64,000 nucleotides of DNA from Apostichopus japonicus (GCF_037975245.1 NC_092568.1:36983001-37047000), one strand, 5' to 3'; counted from the stretch's first letter, positions 23,025 through 35,276 are shown. The notes: generated by a model from the letters alone, not told the origin. Program-made: numbers and translations.

Positions 23025-24912
23025 TGCTGGAAAAAAGAAACAGCAAAGTATTCATCATTTGAAAAAAAAAAATTAAATAAAGTTGTCACCACAAAGTTAT
23101 GTGAGATTTGCTTCCACTATAGTCTCAAAAAACAATCCCAAAGTTTGAAGCAGACTGTATAAAGCTGAAAATTTGAACGAGAGTGTCATCACCATTGCAA
23201 CCAGAATCAAATACCCAGAATACAGAGATAATAAAACATGGGCTAAATCTTTGTTTGTTTTTATGATCTTTAAAATATAAAATTTTAGAAACAGAAATGC
23301 ACTGAGCCAACTTATTTATAGGCCTAATCGTTTTTAGTTGTTATTTTGCTTGCTCACATAACAAGTCTGTTTAGACCTAGGCTAGAGGAGAATCAGTACT
23401 TTGTTACACTAAGTTTGTCTTTCGGTCGTTTTGATTTAGTCTTACTAGTAGTACTAAAGTACATAATGGACCGGCGAAGACTAGAGAATACCCAGAGTTT
23501 TAGCAACTGCGTTAAACTGTATCATCTGATCTATTATTTTACGTCAATGAGTTTCATTTAATCTAGGATCAAAAAGAGAAAACTAATTAATCTTAACCTT
23601 TAAACTTTGCTACTAAACAGATATGCTTGAATTACAAATAAATGTCAAAAAAAAACATCATAATCTACCAATCGATGCATATACATATACATAAACAGAA
23701 TAATTTGAATTCGCGCAAGTGAACCCTGCACTACATTGGACAGAAAAAAAACGTGCAATTAGACCAAACTAAACATACTAAATTTTCCGTTACTTCTACA
23801 TAAAATATCAATACAAATACAGCAACTTACTCTTTTGGCAGTATACTAAAAGCACATGTTATAATAACTTCAGACTATCAAGCTTTCCTGAGAAAAAACG
23901 GTTAATACTTCTTACAGTTAACAAGTCGACCGTGAAGGAATGTCGCAATTGTTTCCTAGCGTGACCGGAAAATAAATACTAAAAAATGATAAATGAAAAG
24001 GTTAAATAGAACTGAAGCGTGCATCCTGACTGCTCGCAACATATAATACCGTTGACTAGCCAACATAATTTGTTCAGCCTACTGTGACTGTACGTTTGAA
24101 GGTCTAGCCTTGCTTATTCAATACCACAAAGCCTACCCATTTAGATTCACATGGGAAAATTACAGGAAATCTTTACCAAATGAGTGTAGACTTCAAATAA
24201 ACTATTGAGACTTATAGTTCCAGCATTTGTTTGGGAATAAATTAGAAGATTATGTGCCACTGTTCAATCTAGCCCAATACACACATAACACATTGTTAAT
24301 TGGTGTTTAGAATGCACACTTTAGTGTTGAGAATGCACTGCAGTACCCAGTAGAAGCCTATAGGCTACTCACTGTCATTGCACTTGTGTATTGCGAAACG
24401 CCAGCGTGACAACGGTAGCGTTACACTACAGTACTAGTGCCAGTGGCCTAACAATTTACTTTAATTTTACCTTCAAGTTAAAGGAATAACAGGTGGGCCG
24501 ATGATGGCAGTTAATACCTCCATTCTTCTAAAGACCTTCTTGGGTGATTTACGGTTGAAAGTTGCTTAGAGTGATCGTATGAAACTATGCCAAGTCCAGC
24601 AAGCTGCCGTTGCCTCTCGGTTTCCAAATTGAAGTGAATCGAAGTGGGTTAAAATACATTAGTCCGTCGACACCGACTAAGCTACGATTATGGCGTAAAT
24701 CGGGTGTCCGTATCGTTCTTAGTCCATGGGTTAAAATACCTTAGTCCGTCGCCACCGACTAAGCTGCGATTATATTTTCCTTAGTCAGTGTAAACTGACT
24801 AAGAAGCAGCGATGAAACGAAGATTTTTGCTAGTACGTGTGCATTGACTAACGTTACAGACTAATTTAACGTTAGTCCGTGGCAATATTGACTAGTTTAT
24901 TTTTTCAGTGTA

Positions 24913-24964
24913 GTAGTTTGCTTTTGGGTGGTTTCCACAGGTTTGCTTGAGTACAGATTGGTAG
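24913..24964 (-). pseudogene. Ser/Thr-rich modular exon, unit 2, 5' part
   Basis: The 5' part of the split exon directly follows an acceptor ctgatag on the minus strand and encodes a TNLYSS-type start like units 1 and 3. It is cut at the TA insertion site of the CACTG element. Confidence 0.7.
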
Positions 24965-25123
24965 CTATCAGTAGGTCGAAATAAATGTGACAGGAAATAA
25001 AATACTGATTAAGAGCTTTAAAAACTGTTATTGGAAAGGTTTGAAAGAGCAGGTTTGTGGCCTGTTGGATATTGACATGAAAGTATATATATATATATAC
25101 CAGTACAGACATTGAACACTTTT

Positions 25124-25854
25124 GATTTGATTTGATTTGATTTTCCACAGATAATAAATATATACATGTGGATGGAAGTCCTCTAAAAAGCCAATTCAGG
25201 CTTAACAAGGTAAAGGACTCGAAAGAAAGAAAGAAAAATACATATAAACATAAATGAAAATATAATTAATGTCTTAATAACGAATAATTAATAACATACA
25301 ATATAAACGATGTATCAATACTGAGAAATTACTTCTTTTTTTAGCGTTTTTCTAAATGTTTCTTTAGATGGTTTAGATTTTATAGTAGCAGTTCGATCAT
25401 TCCATGTCCTCATAGCACGATTCGTATGGAATGTTGTATTACATAAGTTGTGGTGTGCTTGACCGGCACTTCTAGTGCGGTGACTATGTATGGCGCTGTT
25501 AATAGAAAAGAAGCCATGGAAGGCTGCAGGAAGTAAGCCATTCCAAGCACTGTAAAAGAATGTGGCTACAACAATATCGCTAAATTTTAATAAGTTGAAC
25601 AATTTGAAAAGTGAGCTGGTGTGTTCACGATATTCAGAATGAGTTATATGACGAATGAGTTTCTTCTTTAGGATTTCAAGAGGGTGAAGATAAACATTAT
25701 GGGTGACAGACCAAATTATAGAGCAGTATGAAAAATGGGGGAAAACTAATGTTTGGTAAAACATTCTAAGAATCTTCTGAGGAAAATAGTGTTTCAACTT
25801 AGAAATGATACCAACATTTTTCGCCACGGTGTTTGCAAAATATGTTTTAACCAA
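25124..25854 (-). mobile_element. 5'-truncated LINE (CR1/L2-like) with repeat tail
   Basis: The minus-strand ORF 25854-25315 (179 codons) encodes the region after the reverse-transcriptase core. Motifs are NVGIISKLKHYFP, FYQTLVFPHFSYCSIIW and LEILKKKLIRHIT, then HTSSLFKLFNLLKFSDI and an Arg-rich end. This is typical of the ORF2 C-terminus of CR1/L2/Rex-type LINEs. The 3' end carries an (aaatc)n tail (25124-25146), as such LINEs have. Neighbouring paralogous units lack it and read gaacagttttaacc across the site, so the empty target is known. Flanking tttt may be a short target duplication. Confidence 0.87.
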
Positions 25855-26581
25855 TGCAAAGGTATAAAAGGAGAAATTAGTTTTAATGACACAAGTGATC
25901 TAACTTAACGAGGACGTCTTCACTCATCATTACATGTAGTTTAGACCTAAACATACAGGGGTCAGTTGAAAGACAATATGGTTCTTAACCACTATTGAAA
26001 ATTAGGTCATAACAGTAGAGTTGGGTCAGGTCACGTCAGTCAGTCGGGTCACGTCGGTCAGTAGGGTCATTGTCTGTCAGTGGGGTCACTTCGGTCAGTC
26101 GGGTCAGTGGCTAGCTTACTTAAAGGATGGCTTTAGGTACAGAATTAATGTTGATATGTTGTAGACTATTTAAACATGTATATATTTCTATCAGTCAACG
26201 TTGTAATTCAATTGCACAGTGGTAATCATCTGAGTCTCATTAATTTAAGTGGCTGGACTATGTAGTCTAACATGCAGAGACCATTGTTAAGTCAGCTCAT
26301 GTTGTGATGCAATACAAACACGTGATTAAACATATGTACAATGTTGTGGCCTCTAATAGTAACTTACAAGGAGTTAGAGTTTGTCATGGCAAAAATGGTG
26401 TTTAATAAAGACAACCAAGGATGCCATGCTGTTTTTATAAACACATTTCAGATCCAAAAAGTGTAACACAAATCAATAAAAGACAATGTGGCAATGGTTT
26501 CTAAGAAAGAGGCTCAGGTGTACTTATTAGCATGAATCCTTCCTTCTTCCCTTGCATACCTAACATCTACATTTACTGTAC

Positions 26582-26668
26582 CTTCCCTGGAAGTCGAGCC
26601 AGTTGTTTCACTGCTAGTAGTTTGCTTTGGGGTGGTCTCCACAGGTGTGCTTGAGTACAGATTGGTAG
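26582..26668 (-). CDS. Ser/Thr-rich modular exon, unit 3
   Basis: This is an intact 87-nt exon on the minus strand between acceptor ctactgatag and donor gtacag, phase 1 on both sides. It encodes TNLYSSTPVETTPKQTTSSE, TTGST and SRE. Symmetric phase allows duplication or skipping without a frameshift. With the signal-peptide exon at 35277-35367 (also ending in phase 1) it would give a secreted protein with a Thr/Ser/Pro stalk. The remaining exons are not found here. Confidence 0.62.
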
Positions 26669-27417
26669 CTATCAGTAGGTCAAAATAAATGTGAAAGAAA
26701 ATAAAATACTGATTAAGAGCTTTAAAAGTTATTATTGGAAAGGTTTGAAAGAGCAGGTATATATGTATATATACCAGTACAGACATTGAACAGTTTTAAC
26801 CAATTATGCAAAGTTATAAATGAAGAAATAATTTTGCATGACACATGTAACCTAGCTTAACGAGGACGTCTTCACGCATCGTTAATATATGTAGTTCAAA
26901 TGTGCAGGGGTCAGTTGAAAGACTATATGGGTCTTTACCACTATTGAAAATTGGGTCATAACAGTACAGTAGTGTTAGGTCATGTCGGTCAGTCGGGTCA
27001 CGTCGTCAGTCGGGTCACGTCGGTCAGTGGGGTCATTGCCGGTCAGTCGGGTCACGTCGGTCAGTCGGGGCAGTGAGCAGCTAGCTTAAAGGATGGCTTT
27101 AGGTACAGAATTAATGTTGATATGTTGTAGACTATTTAAACATGTATATATTTCTATCAGTCAAGGTTGTAATTCCATTGCATAGTGGTAATCATCTGAG
27201 TCTCATTAATTTAAGTGGCTGGACTATGTAGTCTAACATGCAGAGACCATTGTTAAGTCAGCTCATGTTGCGATTCAATACAAAAACGTGATAAACCACA
27301 TGAATTGTGGCCTCTAATAATACTTAGTGTAACTTACAAGGAGTTAGAGTTTGTCATGGCAAAAACGGTGTTTAATAAAAACTACAAAGGATGCCATGCT
27401 GTTTTTATAAACACATA

Positions 27418-30055
27418 CAATAATTTGTCTCAAAAGAGATAATTGTTGCCATGAATTAGCAAAGACAATACAAATTAGGCCTAGGTGTTCAGTATGTACG
27501 TATGAAAGGTACATCATAATATGATCACAAACGAGTCATATATATGTGCTCAAAGTGATGCAAAAGAGAAGCAATGTTGTGGCCTCAAATGATATGAAGA
27601 ATGACTTACAAGGTGTATAGATGTTTGTCAAGGCAAAAATGTGATCTAATAATATCAACCAAGGATACAATGTTGTTTATATGAAGTCAAAGAACATGTT
27701 TTGGTCCAAAATATTAACATTTAAGCCAGCACTGAGGAAGCAATGTCATCATCAATTTAGCTTTAACTGCGTTTTCCATAGCTTTTAAAGCGTACCTTTA
27801 TCTTATATAGCCAACCACCTTGGAAATCGGAATAGCCAAAGAAACATCACAGTACTAGCCTAAAACTGTTTCCTTTTTCTATAACTTTTTCAAGATTAAA
27901 GGTCTGTTCGAAGTCATCTTTCCACTGACCCAACAGTCTTTCGTAGTTTTTGATATTTTCCTTACATCATTATGATTTAACGTCGTCACAAAAAACACAA
28001 AATATACTTTTCATCCTGAACTAACCTTATCAGATCAACCTCCAAAGGTGTAAACAACATTTCGATAAAGGCAACTAGGCAGTTGATTTGAGGGAAACTT
28101 GTCTCAAAAGAAGCTCAATGTGAGCTTGTAAAAGCCTCCAATAGTCTGTTACATACAACTTCAAAATTTCACTTTGACCTCAACATAAACGTTTATAATC
28201 ACCGATATTACCTTGCTCTTCGTTTGATTCGGAAATCTTGTCTTGACGGTTTGTGCATTTAAAGTGCCCCCGAACTCGAGAATCGTCAGCTGTTTAGATG
28301 AAACGAAACCAAAACTGAAATTGATAATGTGAGGGAGATTTTAATTTGGCAAACTTCATCAGAATACAAAGAAAACTTCGCTCAAAAACCAGGTGAACAA
28401 GCTGACATTCAAATGTATTATGGATGACATCAACACTTCCAGTTTAAAAACGATCGAACCTGATCAGTGTTCCACTACACAACATAGTACTCAGACTTTA
28501 TAAACCAACACATCAAAAGCATAGACTATGACCTTATATATAGGATAAACATGACTTTTCGCTCCCAAGTTTCATGAATGAGAAATCATTCTTCCAGAGT
28601 GTCCAGGAAGATCGCTCTTTTGAGTAGTGAATTTCACTAGATGGCAATGATATAACTTCAAATCTAAACTCGAAACTTAATATTGAATTATTTTTTTCGG
28701 TCTTCTCTGTCCTGTTTGTATTTTATGTTTATTTGTTTTTAAATTGAATGCGTTTGAAACGTTCAAGTTGTGTGTAAAATTGCATTATTGTATACACATA
28801 TACCCATAGACGCCGGTCTTAAATGCAGCTTAATCGAAGAAACTATAAATGCTTCATTTTGAAAACGGTGGAAATATAAATCGATTTGTAAAAAGGCATC
28901 CACTTTTGCTTATTTTTGTGATACTTTCTCCTCAGGCACTTTCATCGCGAAAATAAAATCTAACTAAACCTATTATGTACGTATAACTAAGAGATGACGG
29001 TTATTTTCATCATGAATATGAGATATACGATTTTCAGTTGCTCGATTGCCATTGATGAAGAAAAAAAATAATTCATGAATATGGTTTCGAATGACCATTT
29101 ATTGCAGTAGAATCCAACGAAAGATGAAAAGCCAAGGAGAAGTAATGACACAATTTTTAGCTTTCATCAGTTAGTTTTATGCATACGCCTATAACGGATC
29201 TGAGCGGCTCTTAGCTAAACGTATATTTGAAAACCAGATTTAGTAGACCTGAAATAGGCAAGTGAGACGAAATGCAAATTTAATCAAGTAAAAATCATTA
29301 GATATATTTCGAGACGTGTTTGACAGCATTAAAGCAGTGTAGTGACATATATATGGTAGTATAATTAAACATGGTGGATATTACAGAATCATTGTGGATC
29401 GAGGGTTTAAGCCAAACAGGGTAACCTTGCCTCCACCCACCTTTCCACTCAGATTGAATTATAAGCTAGATAAAAAGACCCCATATTAACTAATTTGAAG
29501 CAATGAGAAAAAAGTCCAATCTGCATGGGTCTCAAGCTCCAGATTTTTGTTACTATTTAAGAATGATGTTGGCATACATGTAAAGACAGTAATGCAAATA
29601 TGAATGGATAATGCTTGGATAAAACAGAGAGCAATGTTGGCCTACTGTAGAACAGACATAACCAAAGAATTATTCCACTGATAAGTGCATATACATGATG
29701 AGTGATAGTCATTGCATTTATTTTGTTTTGTATAGACACTTCTGGATAAATGCATGGTGCCTGCGGGCTCCTGGCGTAGTCTGGACCCAGTGTACGTGTG
29801 ACCATGGTGGAGTTTAAGATGGCAAGATTATCCTTCAGCCTGCGGATATTAAATCTGGTTGTGTTCAGCCGTGCATGACACGACCCCTTTTTTACCTAAC
29901 AAGCCTAGTCCAGTGTGTCAGTTTACAATGAAGGTATAACATGGTCTTCCAATTGAAGGTTGTGATGAAGGGTATAGCATTGTCTTCCTTAAAAATGTAA
30001 TATATTGTAATTGCCTGTCTTCATAATCCATGAGAGAAGGGAGATTAGCCTTTTG
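27418..30055. other. intron or intergenic DNA, no exon recognised
   Basis: AT-rich with no domain-bearing ORF. If the minus-strand Ser/Thr-rich gene is real, this is part of its first intron. A short ORF at 29557-29805 (minus) has no recognisable feature. Confidence 0.45.
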
Positions 30056-30300
30056 GGGGGGGGGGGCAGGCGCGTAGCCAGGAATTTGCCAAGGGAGGGG
30101 CGAAACTGAGATTTGACAATGCAAACTATCTAAGCGTAGCGCCACCATGGTTGGCGCGAAGCTTACAAGAAAATTTTGGCTGTAAATGCCTCCCAGATCG
30201 CTGGAAATGGCACTTCCCAGGCCTTGTAAGTTGCATCTTAGCATTTTCTCTTTTGAAAATACTAGCGATATCATAAAAACATTAAAACAAATTAAAAAAT
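30056..30300 (+). repeat. dispersed repeat fragment sharing the hAT-like core
   Basis: After a G run the sequence reads caggcgcgtagccagga, atttgccaagggagg, a caaactatctaagcgtagcg block, then cctcccagatcgctggaaat and a tail tactagcgatatcataaaa. The same series, sometimes reversed, occurs at 16440-16660, 18600-18810, 33830-33960, 34490-34640, 40770-40890 and 48800-49012. No matching second terminus was found here. Confidence 0.7.
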
Positions 30301-31223
30301 ATGCTCAAGGGCCAGAGTGGCTTCAAACCAAAGTAACTGTAAACAACTGATATTGTATCTACATTCGAAGATGAAGTTTGAGGATTCCCTGGACAGGGTT
30401 AAAAGTGGCGCAAAATGAAAACAAGCACTGCATGCAGCGACCACAAAATAGGGCAAACTGTTACCCGCGTTGTGGACTCGAAGGTAAGGTGATGTAGTAC
30501 CAAACCAGTGCAAGTTGAAGACTTTTATAGATGTTACAGTGTCTTATGGATCTCAGACAACAAAACTACCAAGGAGGTGTAAGAGCCACATTACAAAACA
30601 ATCTTTACAAAGGAAGCATTTAGCCTAACTTATATGTTCATACACAGTGGCGGGCACAGGACCTAAATCCTAATCTCAATATGCCACCGAATGCAGCATT
30701 TGACGCTTTTAAGGATTTTTTTAGGACGAGGAGGTGGGGGGGGGGATAACCCCAGACTCCTTCAATCGAGTCGATGTCAAAGACATCTGTGCTACCCCCC
30801 CCCCCCCGTTAATTGTATTTTGGCTCTTATGCTTCGGAGGAGGATGAAGAGCCATGAAGTAAACAGGAACTGTTTTTCCAGAATCTTTGCTTTGAATATA
30901 AGTCTAGCCTAATATTATGTGTAACGAAAAGAATATTGTTTATACCAAGAATGACAGTTTATCAGATGGTAAAATCAGATCTGTTTGCAATTTGATGCCG
31001 ATTTGGGGACCTCTTGGATGAATCTATGGAGTGGAACGTATGGTTGAGACATGGGCGTCAATCCAGGGGGGGGGACGGGGGGACACGTCCCCCCCACATT
31101 TCGATGGATGGGGGAAACAATATCAAATGTCCCCCCACACATTTGGAAAAAGAGTAGTGTCGTGGCTCTATTTGGTTACGTCTTACACATCTTAGGATTC
31201 ATATCCTCGAATATCACTCAATG

Positions 31224-31601
31224 TTGCTGAATCGAGAATTCCACCCAGATCTCGTGAGTTGGTACCCTGAGCTCTCCAACAATCTTTAGCTTAGTCTGCC
31301 TTTATTTCGAGGCCAGTTCCATTCGTCGTCGGTTGAAGGATATAGACAAATATTCAAGTTGATGAATCCAGTGGTACGGGCTATGTTTGATGAAGTCGAA
31401 GCTCTCTTGCGGTTGCTCCTCGTCTCCTCCGCCAGTTCGACGGAAGCCGAGAGATTTTTTAGTGCTTTGAGGCGTTTGAAGACAAGGCTACGGAGCACCA
31501 TGACTCAACAGAGGCTGAACCATGTGATCGTGTTCCATATTCACCGCGCAGGGACGTCGTTAGAGGGCGTGTGGGTGTGTCTCACCCCCAAGCCATGGTA
31601 A
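31224..31601 (+). pseudogene. hAT transposase C-terminal (dimerisation) domain remnant
   Basis: One frame reads EFHPDLVSWYPELSNNL, stop TAG at 31287-31289, LSLPLFRGQF, then RQIFKLMNPVVRAMFDEVEA, LLRLLLVSSA, STEAERFFSALRRLKTRLRS and TMTQQRLNHVIVFHIHR. The last part is the hAT-family C-terminal dimerisation region (the S-x-E-R-x-F-S-x-L-R-R-x-K-x-x-L-R-S pattern). The catalytic upstream portion is absent and the frame carries a stop, so it is a fossil. After the HIHR residues the sequence is cut by the repeat starting at 31549. Confidence 0.85.
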
Positions 31602-32404
31602 AACTGACGCTAGTTGGAAAATTGGAGTGCAACAGTCGGAATTTCCGGCTGTCGCACTCTAGTTTATCTAGGCCTTTTCATATAATTTTTTTTAAATTTC
31701 GGTCAAAATTGACCTTTAACCTGTCATATTTACCACGTTTTCCTTGCCACTTTGGGAAATTGTTTCTCGCGATTCTTATACTCCACCGTACAAAACTTCT
31801 TATGATTTTGTATACTTCAAGAAAATGCCCAATAGAACTACCGTCATAGGCGTAGGAGCCCAATTTGTTTTGTTGGGGCGGGGGGGGGGGTGGGTTGTAA
31901 CGACTTGCCCGGAAAATATAACCAAAATTTTTCGCCCGCTACGCGCGCATCACGCATGATCATGTGCATATCATACAGGCATGCATCGGTTTTTACACCG
32001 CATGCAAATAGCATACAATCGTTTTCCGTCTTATTACCCTTCCGTATTGGTGATAATTGTTGGGTAATAATAATATCAGTATAACAACTGAAAAACACAT
32101 TGTAAATTATCCAAAAAGCTATCAGCATATTGCCCAAATTTCACAAAAATATTTGGTTGGGGTGGGGGGGGGGGGGCAATAAGTTTTTTAAATGAGTGCC
32201 AGTGGGTACAAATGTATCTCAACAAGTTCGTAACAGAAGTGCAGTCGCGAAAGATTGGGTTTTCTGACTGACACTGACCGTATCGTTGACGAGTAGCGGG
32301 AGGGTGGGGGGTACAAAGCAGCAGATGGAATTTTCTGGCTTCAAAACCGATTTTCAGCCACTACACCCCCCCCCCCCAATCATCAGGCCTTAGCGACGTC
32401 CCTG
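31549..32404. mobile_element. 856-bp TIR element nested in hAT element
   Basis: Ends are cagggacgtcgttagag (31549) and ccttagcgacgtccctg (to 32404). No target duplication is seen (tcaccgcg against ggtacatg). The interior from 31846 (cataggcgtaggagcc) resembles the 49072-49382 repeat (acttgcccgga/aga, aataacca, atttttcgc, gcatgcatcggtt). Confidence 0.65.
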
Positions 32405-32912
32405 GGTACATGGTGGTTACATAGTACGCTCCGACCAGAATTCACCCGATAACCAGATGCAAATCCACCTAGCAACCGAGGTAACTTGCTTGAGGACTCT
32501 AACGAACAACCACTGATTTATTTTCATGCCTTCATCACTTTAGCCACCACTCACATGGGACCTATTCTAAGTCTGACGATACATGCGCATGTGTGAGGTC
32601 CTGAAAACATAATAAAAGTTGTTTGTCTTGCTATCCTTGTTTTCAAATTTCATGTAAATGTATTCTCGTAGACCTAGCAACCTGGTTTAACATGCTGGCG
32701 CCAAATTTGCGCTAAGCTCGCTATACGAACTCGGATATGGGCTGTGCCTTACTAGTTAGTTACTTAAATTATTAATAATGGCGTATGGGGAAATGCACCA
32801 TTTTGTGGTATGACTCCCAGGACAGAAAGTCGAGAATCTCACATGCAGTCGCGGCGGATAGCTTCCTTCGCCTATATGTCCGGGGAAATTTTGGGACATC
32901 GTTCCTATAGAC

Positions 32913-33272
32913 CAGGGGTGGGCAACCCGCGGGCCACATGCGGCCCGCCAGTGATTTTTTTGCGGCCCGTGAGATGTCTCAAGAAAAAGAAAAAATCAAT
33001 CTATTTTACATCATCACCAAAAGCGAGCTAGCTGCTTAGAATATATCTGCACTTATGATGCTGTCAGGTTGGTCTATTATCACCATTAATTATCAACAGG
33101 ACTGTATTGACATTATGGTTTTGTGAATACAGATAAAGTACACACACCTATTGCTTGAACGTCCTCGGAATCAAAGGTTTGAAATCCGCAGCAGGCCGTT
33201 GGTTAGGTGCGGCCCTGTCAATCTTTCACTCCTAAAATCTGGCCCATTCATTCAAAAGGTTGCCCACCCCTG
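32913..33272. mobile_element. 360-bp hAT-like MITE (caggggtgggcaac ends)
   Basis: Ends caggggtgggcaacc (32913) and ggttgcccacccctg (to 33272) are perfect inverted repeats. The interior includes gcggcccgc/gcggccctg phrases near both ends. The termini are the type seen in Charlie-like hAT MITEs. No clear 8-bp target duplication was found. Confidence 0.78.
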
Positions 33273-33302
33273 CAATGGGCCTATATCTGAGGCCCTGGGG
33301 TC

Positions 33303-34640
33303 AGTGGCGTCGTGCCCATTGGGGCCCGGGGGGCACAGGCCCCCCCCAAAAAAAAATCAAAGGTGTCATAACATTTTGTCATAATTTAAAAAAAAGGTGT
33401 TTTCGAAATCGAAAAGTAGACTAAATATTCAATTGCTCTTTGATGGTCGTTGCGGATTTTCCACACACCTCAAAGACCACATATCGGGATTAGTAATGCC
33501 ATTACCTTTGAATATGTTTGTCCTAAGCTCGCGTTTGATACAGTCTCAATTAACTTGGAAAATAATCACTTCGTTATGGCGCGTTTTACCTTAGGTTTCG
33601 CTACTTTCACTTTTTCTGCCCATGTTTTCAAACGGCATGGCTTTTTCTTCACCCAGTCACCACTTCTCACGGGCATGGGCGGCAAGGGCGGCGGAACCGG
33701 GCGGGGGGGCACAGGGGTCACGTGCCCCACTTTTCCCCAGGTTAAAAATGTGCCCATTTTCTACATAAAAATTGAGGTGTCTCAAAAGTTAGCAAGAGGC
33801 CAGGGAACCAGAATGAACGCTCGGGAAGGGCTTTTTTTCCGGCCATCTGAGGGGTTTGTAAAACCAAAAATTTTCTACTACGCTCTGCGCCAACTGATGG
33901 TGGCGCTCCGCTCAGATAGTCGTGCATACAACTTTGCAACTCCTGGCTACGCCTCTGACTCTTAGTGAATTTCTGTGGGTCAAACTCAAAGCTATTTTGA
34001 ATGAAACAAATTTGTTAAGATATTAACAAGAAATAAACTCTAATTCGGAAGATTCCTACATTAGCAATTAGCATGATTTCGCCTCATTTTGTCTCAAAAG
34101 AAAACTTGTTCCTTGTTTCCCAATTTTCACATTGGACATTGCAGTGCTAGTATGCATATTTTCCTTGAGAGGGGGGGGGTGCGTTGATGGAGTGATGTGT
34201 GTACACAAATAAGATAATACAATAAGAGTTGTAAAGGGTACTAAATAAAAGGCTGCATCAGTCCAATCGAATTGCTGCAAAGTGCCCTTTGATGTCGGTG
34301 CCCCCCAGATTAAAAGTGCTTCCGCCGCCCTACACGGGCGGTGATCATGGATCAGCCAACACGAAAATGTTTCGATATCTTAAGGCGCTTCTGGGAGGCG
34401 AGGAATTGGTAAACTTAGGAATAAATTGCGATTACTTCCTTCGAGAATATTTCCCAAAATAAAAAATTGCCGGAAATTTTTATCAATTTTAGGGGTGTTG
34501 CTTTCTGCCATAATGCACGGGAAGTGCCGTTTCTTGCAATCTGAGGGGTCTGCCATAAGAAAAATTTTCTTGTACGCTGCGCGCCAACCGATGGTCGCGC
34601 TCCGCTTAGATAGTACTTACGGCCGGAATACTCGAATCGA
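33303..34640. repeat. mosaic of further TIR-element fragments
   Basis: A cagtggcgtcgtgcccattg start occurs at 33303, a ctggctacgcctctga end near 33945, and two copies of the gcgccaac(t/c)gatggtggcgctccgct core (33885-33915 and 34580-34610). Their partners could not be paired with confidence. ORFs here are shadows of these repeats. Confidence 0.5.
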
Positions 34641-34694
34641 TTCCGTCCCCCCCCCCCCCACGTTTCAAATCGGATTGACGCCCCTGGGTTGAGA

Positions 34695-35276
34695 ATTGTA
34701 ATGGTTTTGCTAAAGCCTATAGGCAAAGCTATATTGAGTGGACTGATCGAACAACATGAAATGTTTGATATCAATGCTCTTTGGGAGAATTTGAAAACTT
34801 CAGCTAATATTTCTCTTAAATTGGTATGCCCCTACAAAATTTTCTCCGCCCCCAGAAAAAAACCCTGCTTGGCCGGACTTTTTATTTTCCTACTGCTAAT
34901 GAAATTTAAAAAACGCGAAATTTTTCATTTTTTGGCGCCTAACTGGCAACGCTGGCTTATATTCGTACAGCCCAATTGGGCTGGAAGTATAGCATGTAAC
35001 AATTCACCTTTGCTTTTATAAGGAGATCACGGGTATGACCCTGGGGTCGTTGAAGGAAACTCTCATGTAGGGGGTCTGGAGGTCCGGACCCAGAAGAAGA
35101 AAAGATAAATTTGACATTATGCATTTCTGAGGTAAATACTTGTGGCAATAAATTAGGTCTAAACTTATGTCGACACGGTTGTTATATTACAGAACACTTT
35201 TTTGATTGTACATTCATGGATACTCACGACCATATCATTATTAAAAATTATGCATGTAATGTAAAATTATGCCTAC
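34695..35276. other. non-coding flank (putative intron 1 of the minus-strand gene)
   Basis: No domain is seen. The donor of the exon at 35277 lies at its right edge. Confidence 0.4.

Larger units (their letters stand above)
20124..24910. mobile_element. 4.8-kb CACTG-ended transposon (CACTA/EnSpm-like), TA target duplication
   Basis: Ends cactgaaaa (20124) and ttttttcagtg (to 24910) are inverted. Uninterrupted paralogous exons read cactgctagtag, while here TA is present on both sides (20122-20123, 24911-24912), so the insertion duplicated TA. Both subterminal regions (20140-20500 and 24655-24900) are packed with ttagtc/gactaa motifs in both orientations, as expected for transposase-binding arrays of CACTA elements. 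A 2-bp TA duplication would also allow other superfamilies. No transposase is recognisable. The interior is a large palindrome (21143-22673) and low-coding DNA. Confidence 0.78.
19014..27417 (-). repeat. tandem segmental repeat, ~975-bp units, each with one exon
   Basis: Units begin at gacaat(g/t)tggcaatgg at 19014, 19989 and 26482. Unit 1 is 975 bp. Unit 2 spans 6493 bp but includes the 4787-bp CACTG element and a ~0.73-kb LINE; removing them leaves about 970-975 bp. Unit 3 ends near 27417. Each unit contains a Ser/Thr-rich 87-nt exon on the minus strand, a minisatellite of ggtcacgtcggtcagtcgg copies (19508-19605, 26020-26105, 26975-27070) and a conserved ggatggctttaggtacag block. Confidence 0.93.
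31050..34686 (+). mobile_element. 3.6-kb hAT element with 8-bp TSD and transposase remnant
   Basis: Ends are catgggcgtcaatcc (31050) and gattgacgcccctg (to 34686). A perfect TSD ggttgaga lies at 31042-31049 and 34687-34694. The left part holds a hAT transposase C-terminal remnant (31224-31601). This links the CA(T/G)GGGCG-ended families of the window to the hAT superfamily by sequence, not just by TSD length. Several other repeats are nested in it (31549-32404, 32913-33272, the core repeat at 33830-33960). Confidence 0.88.
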
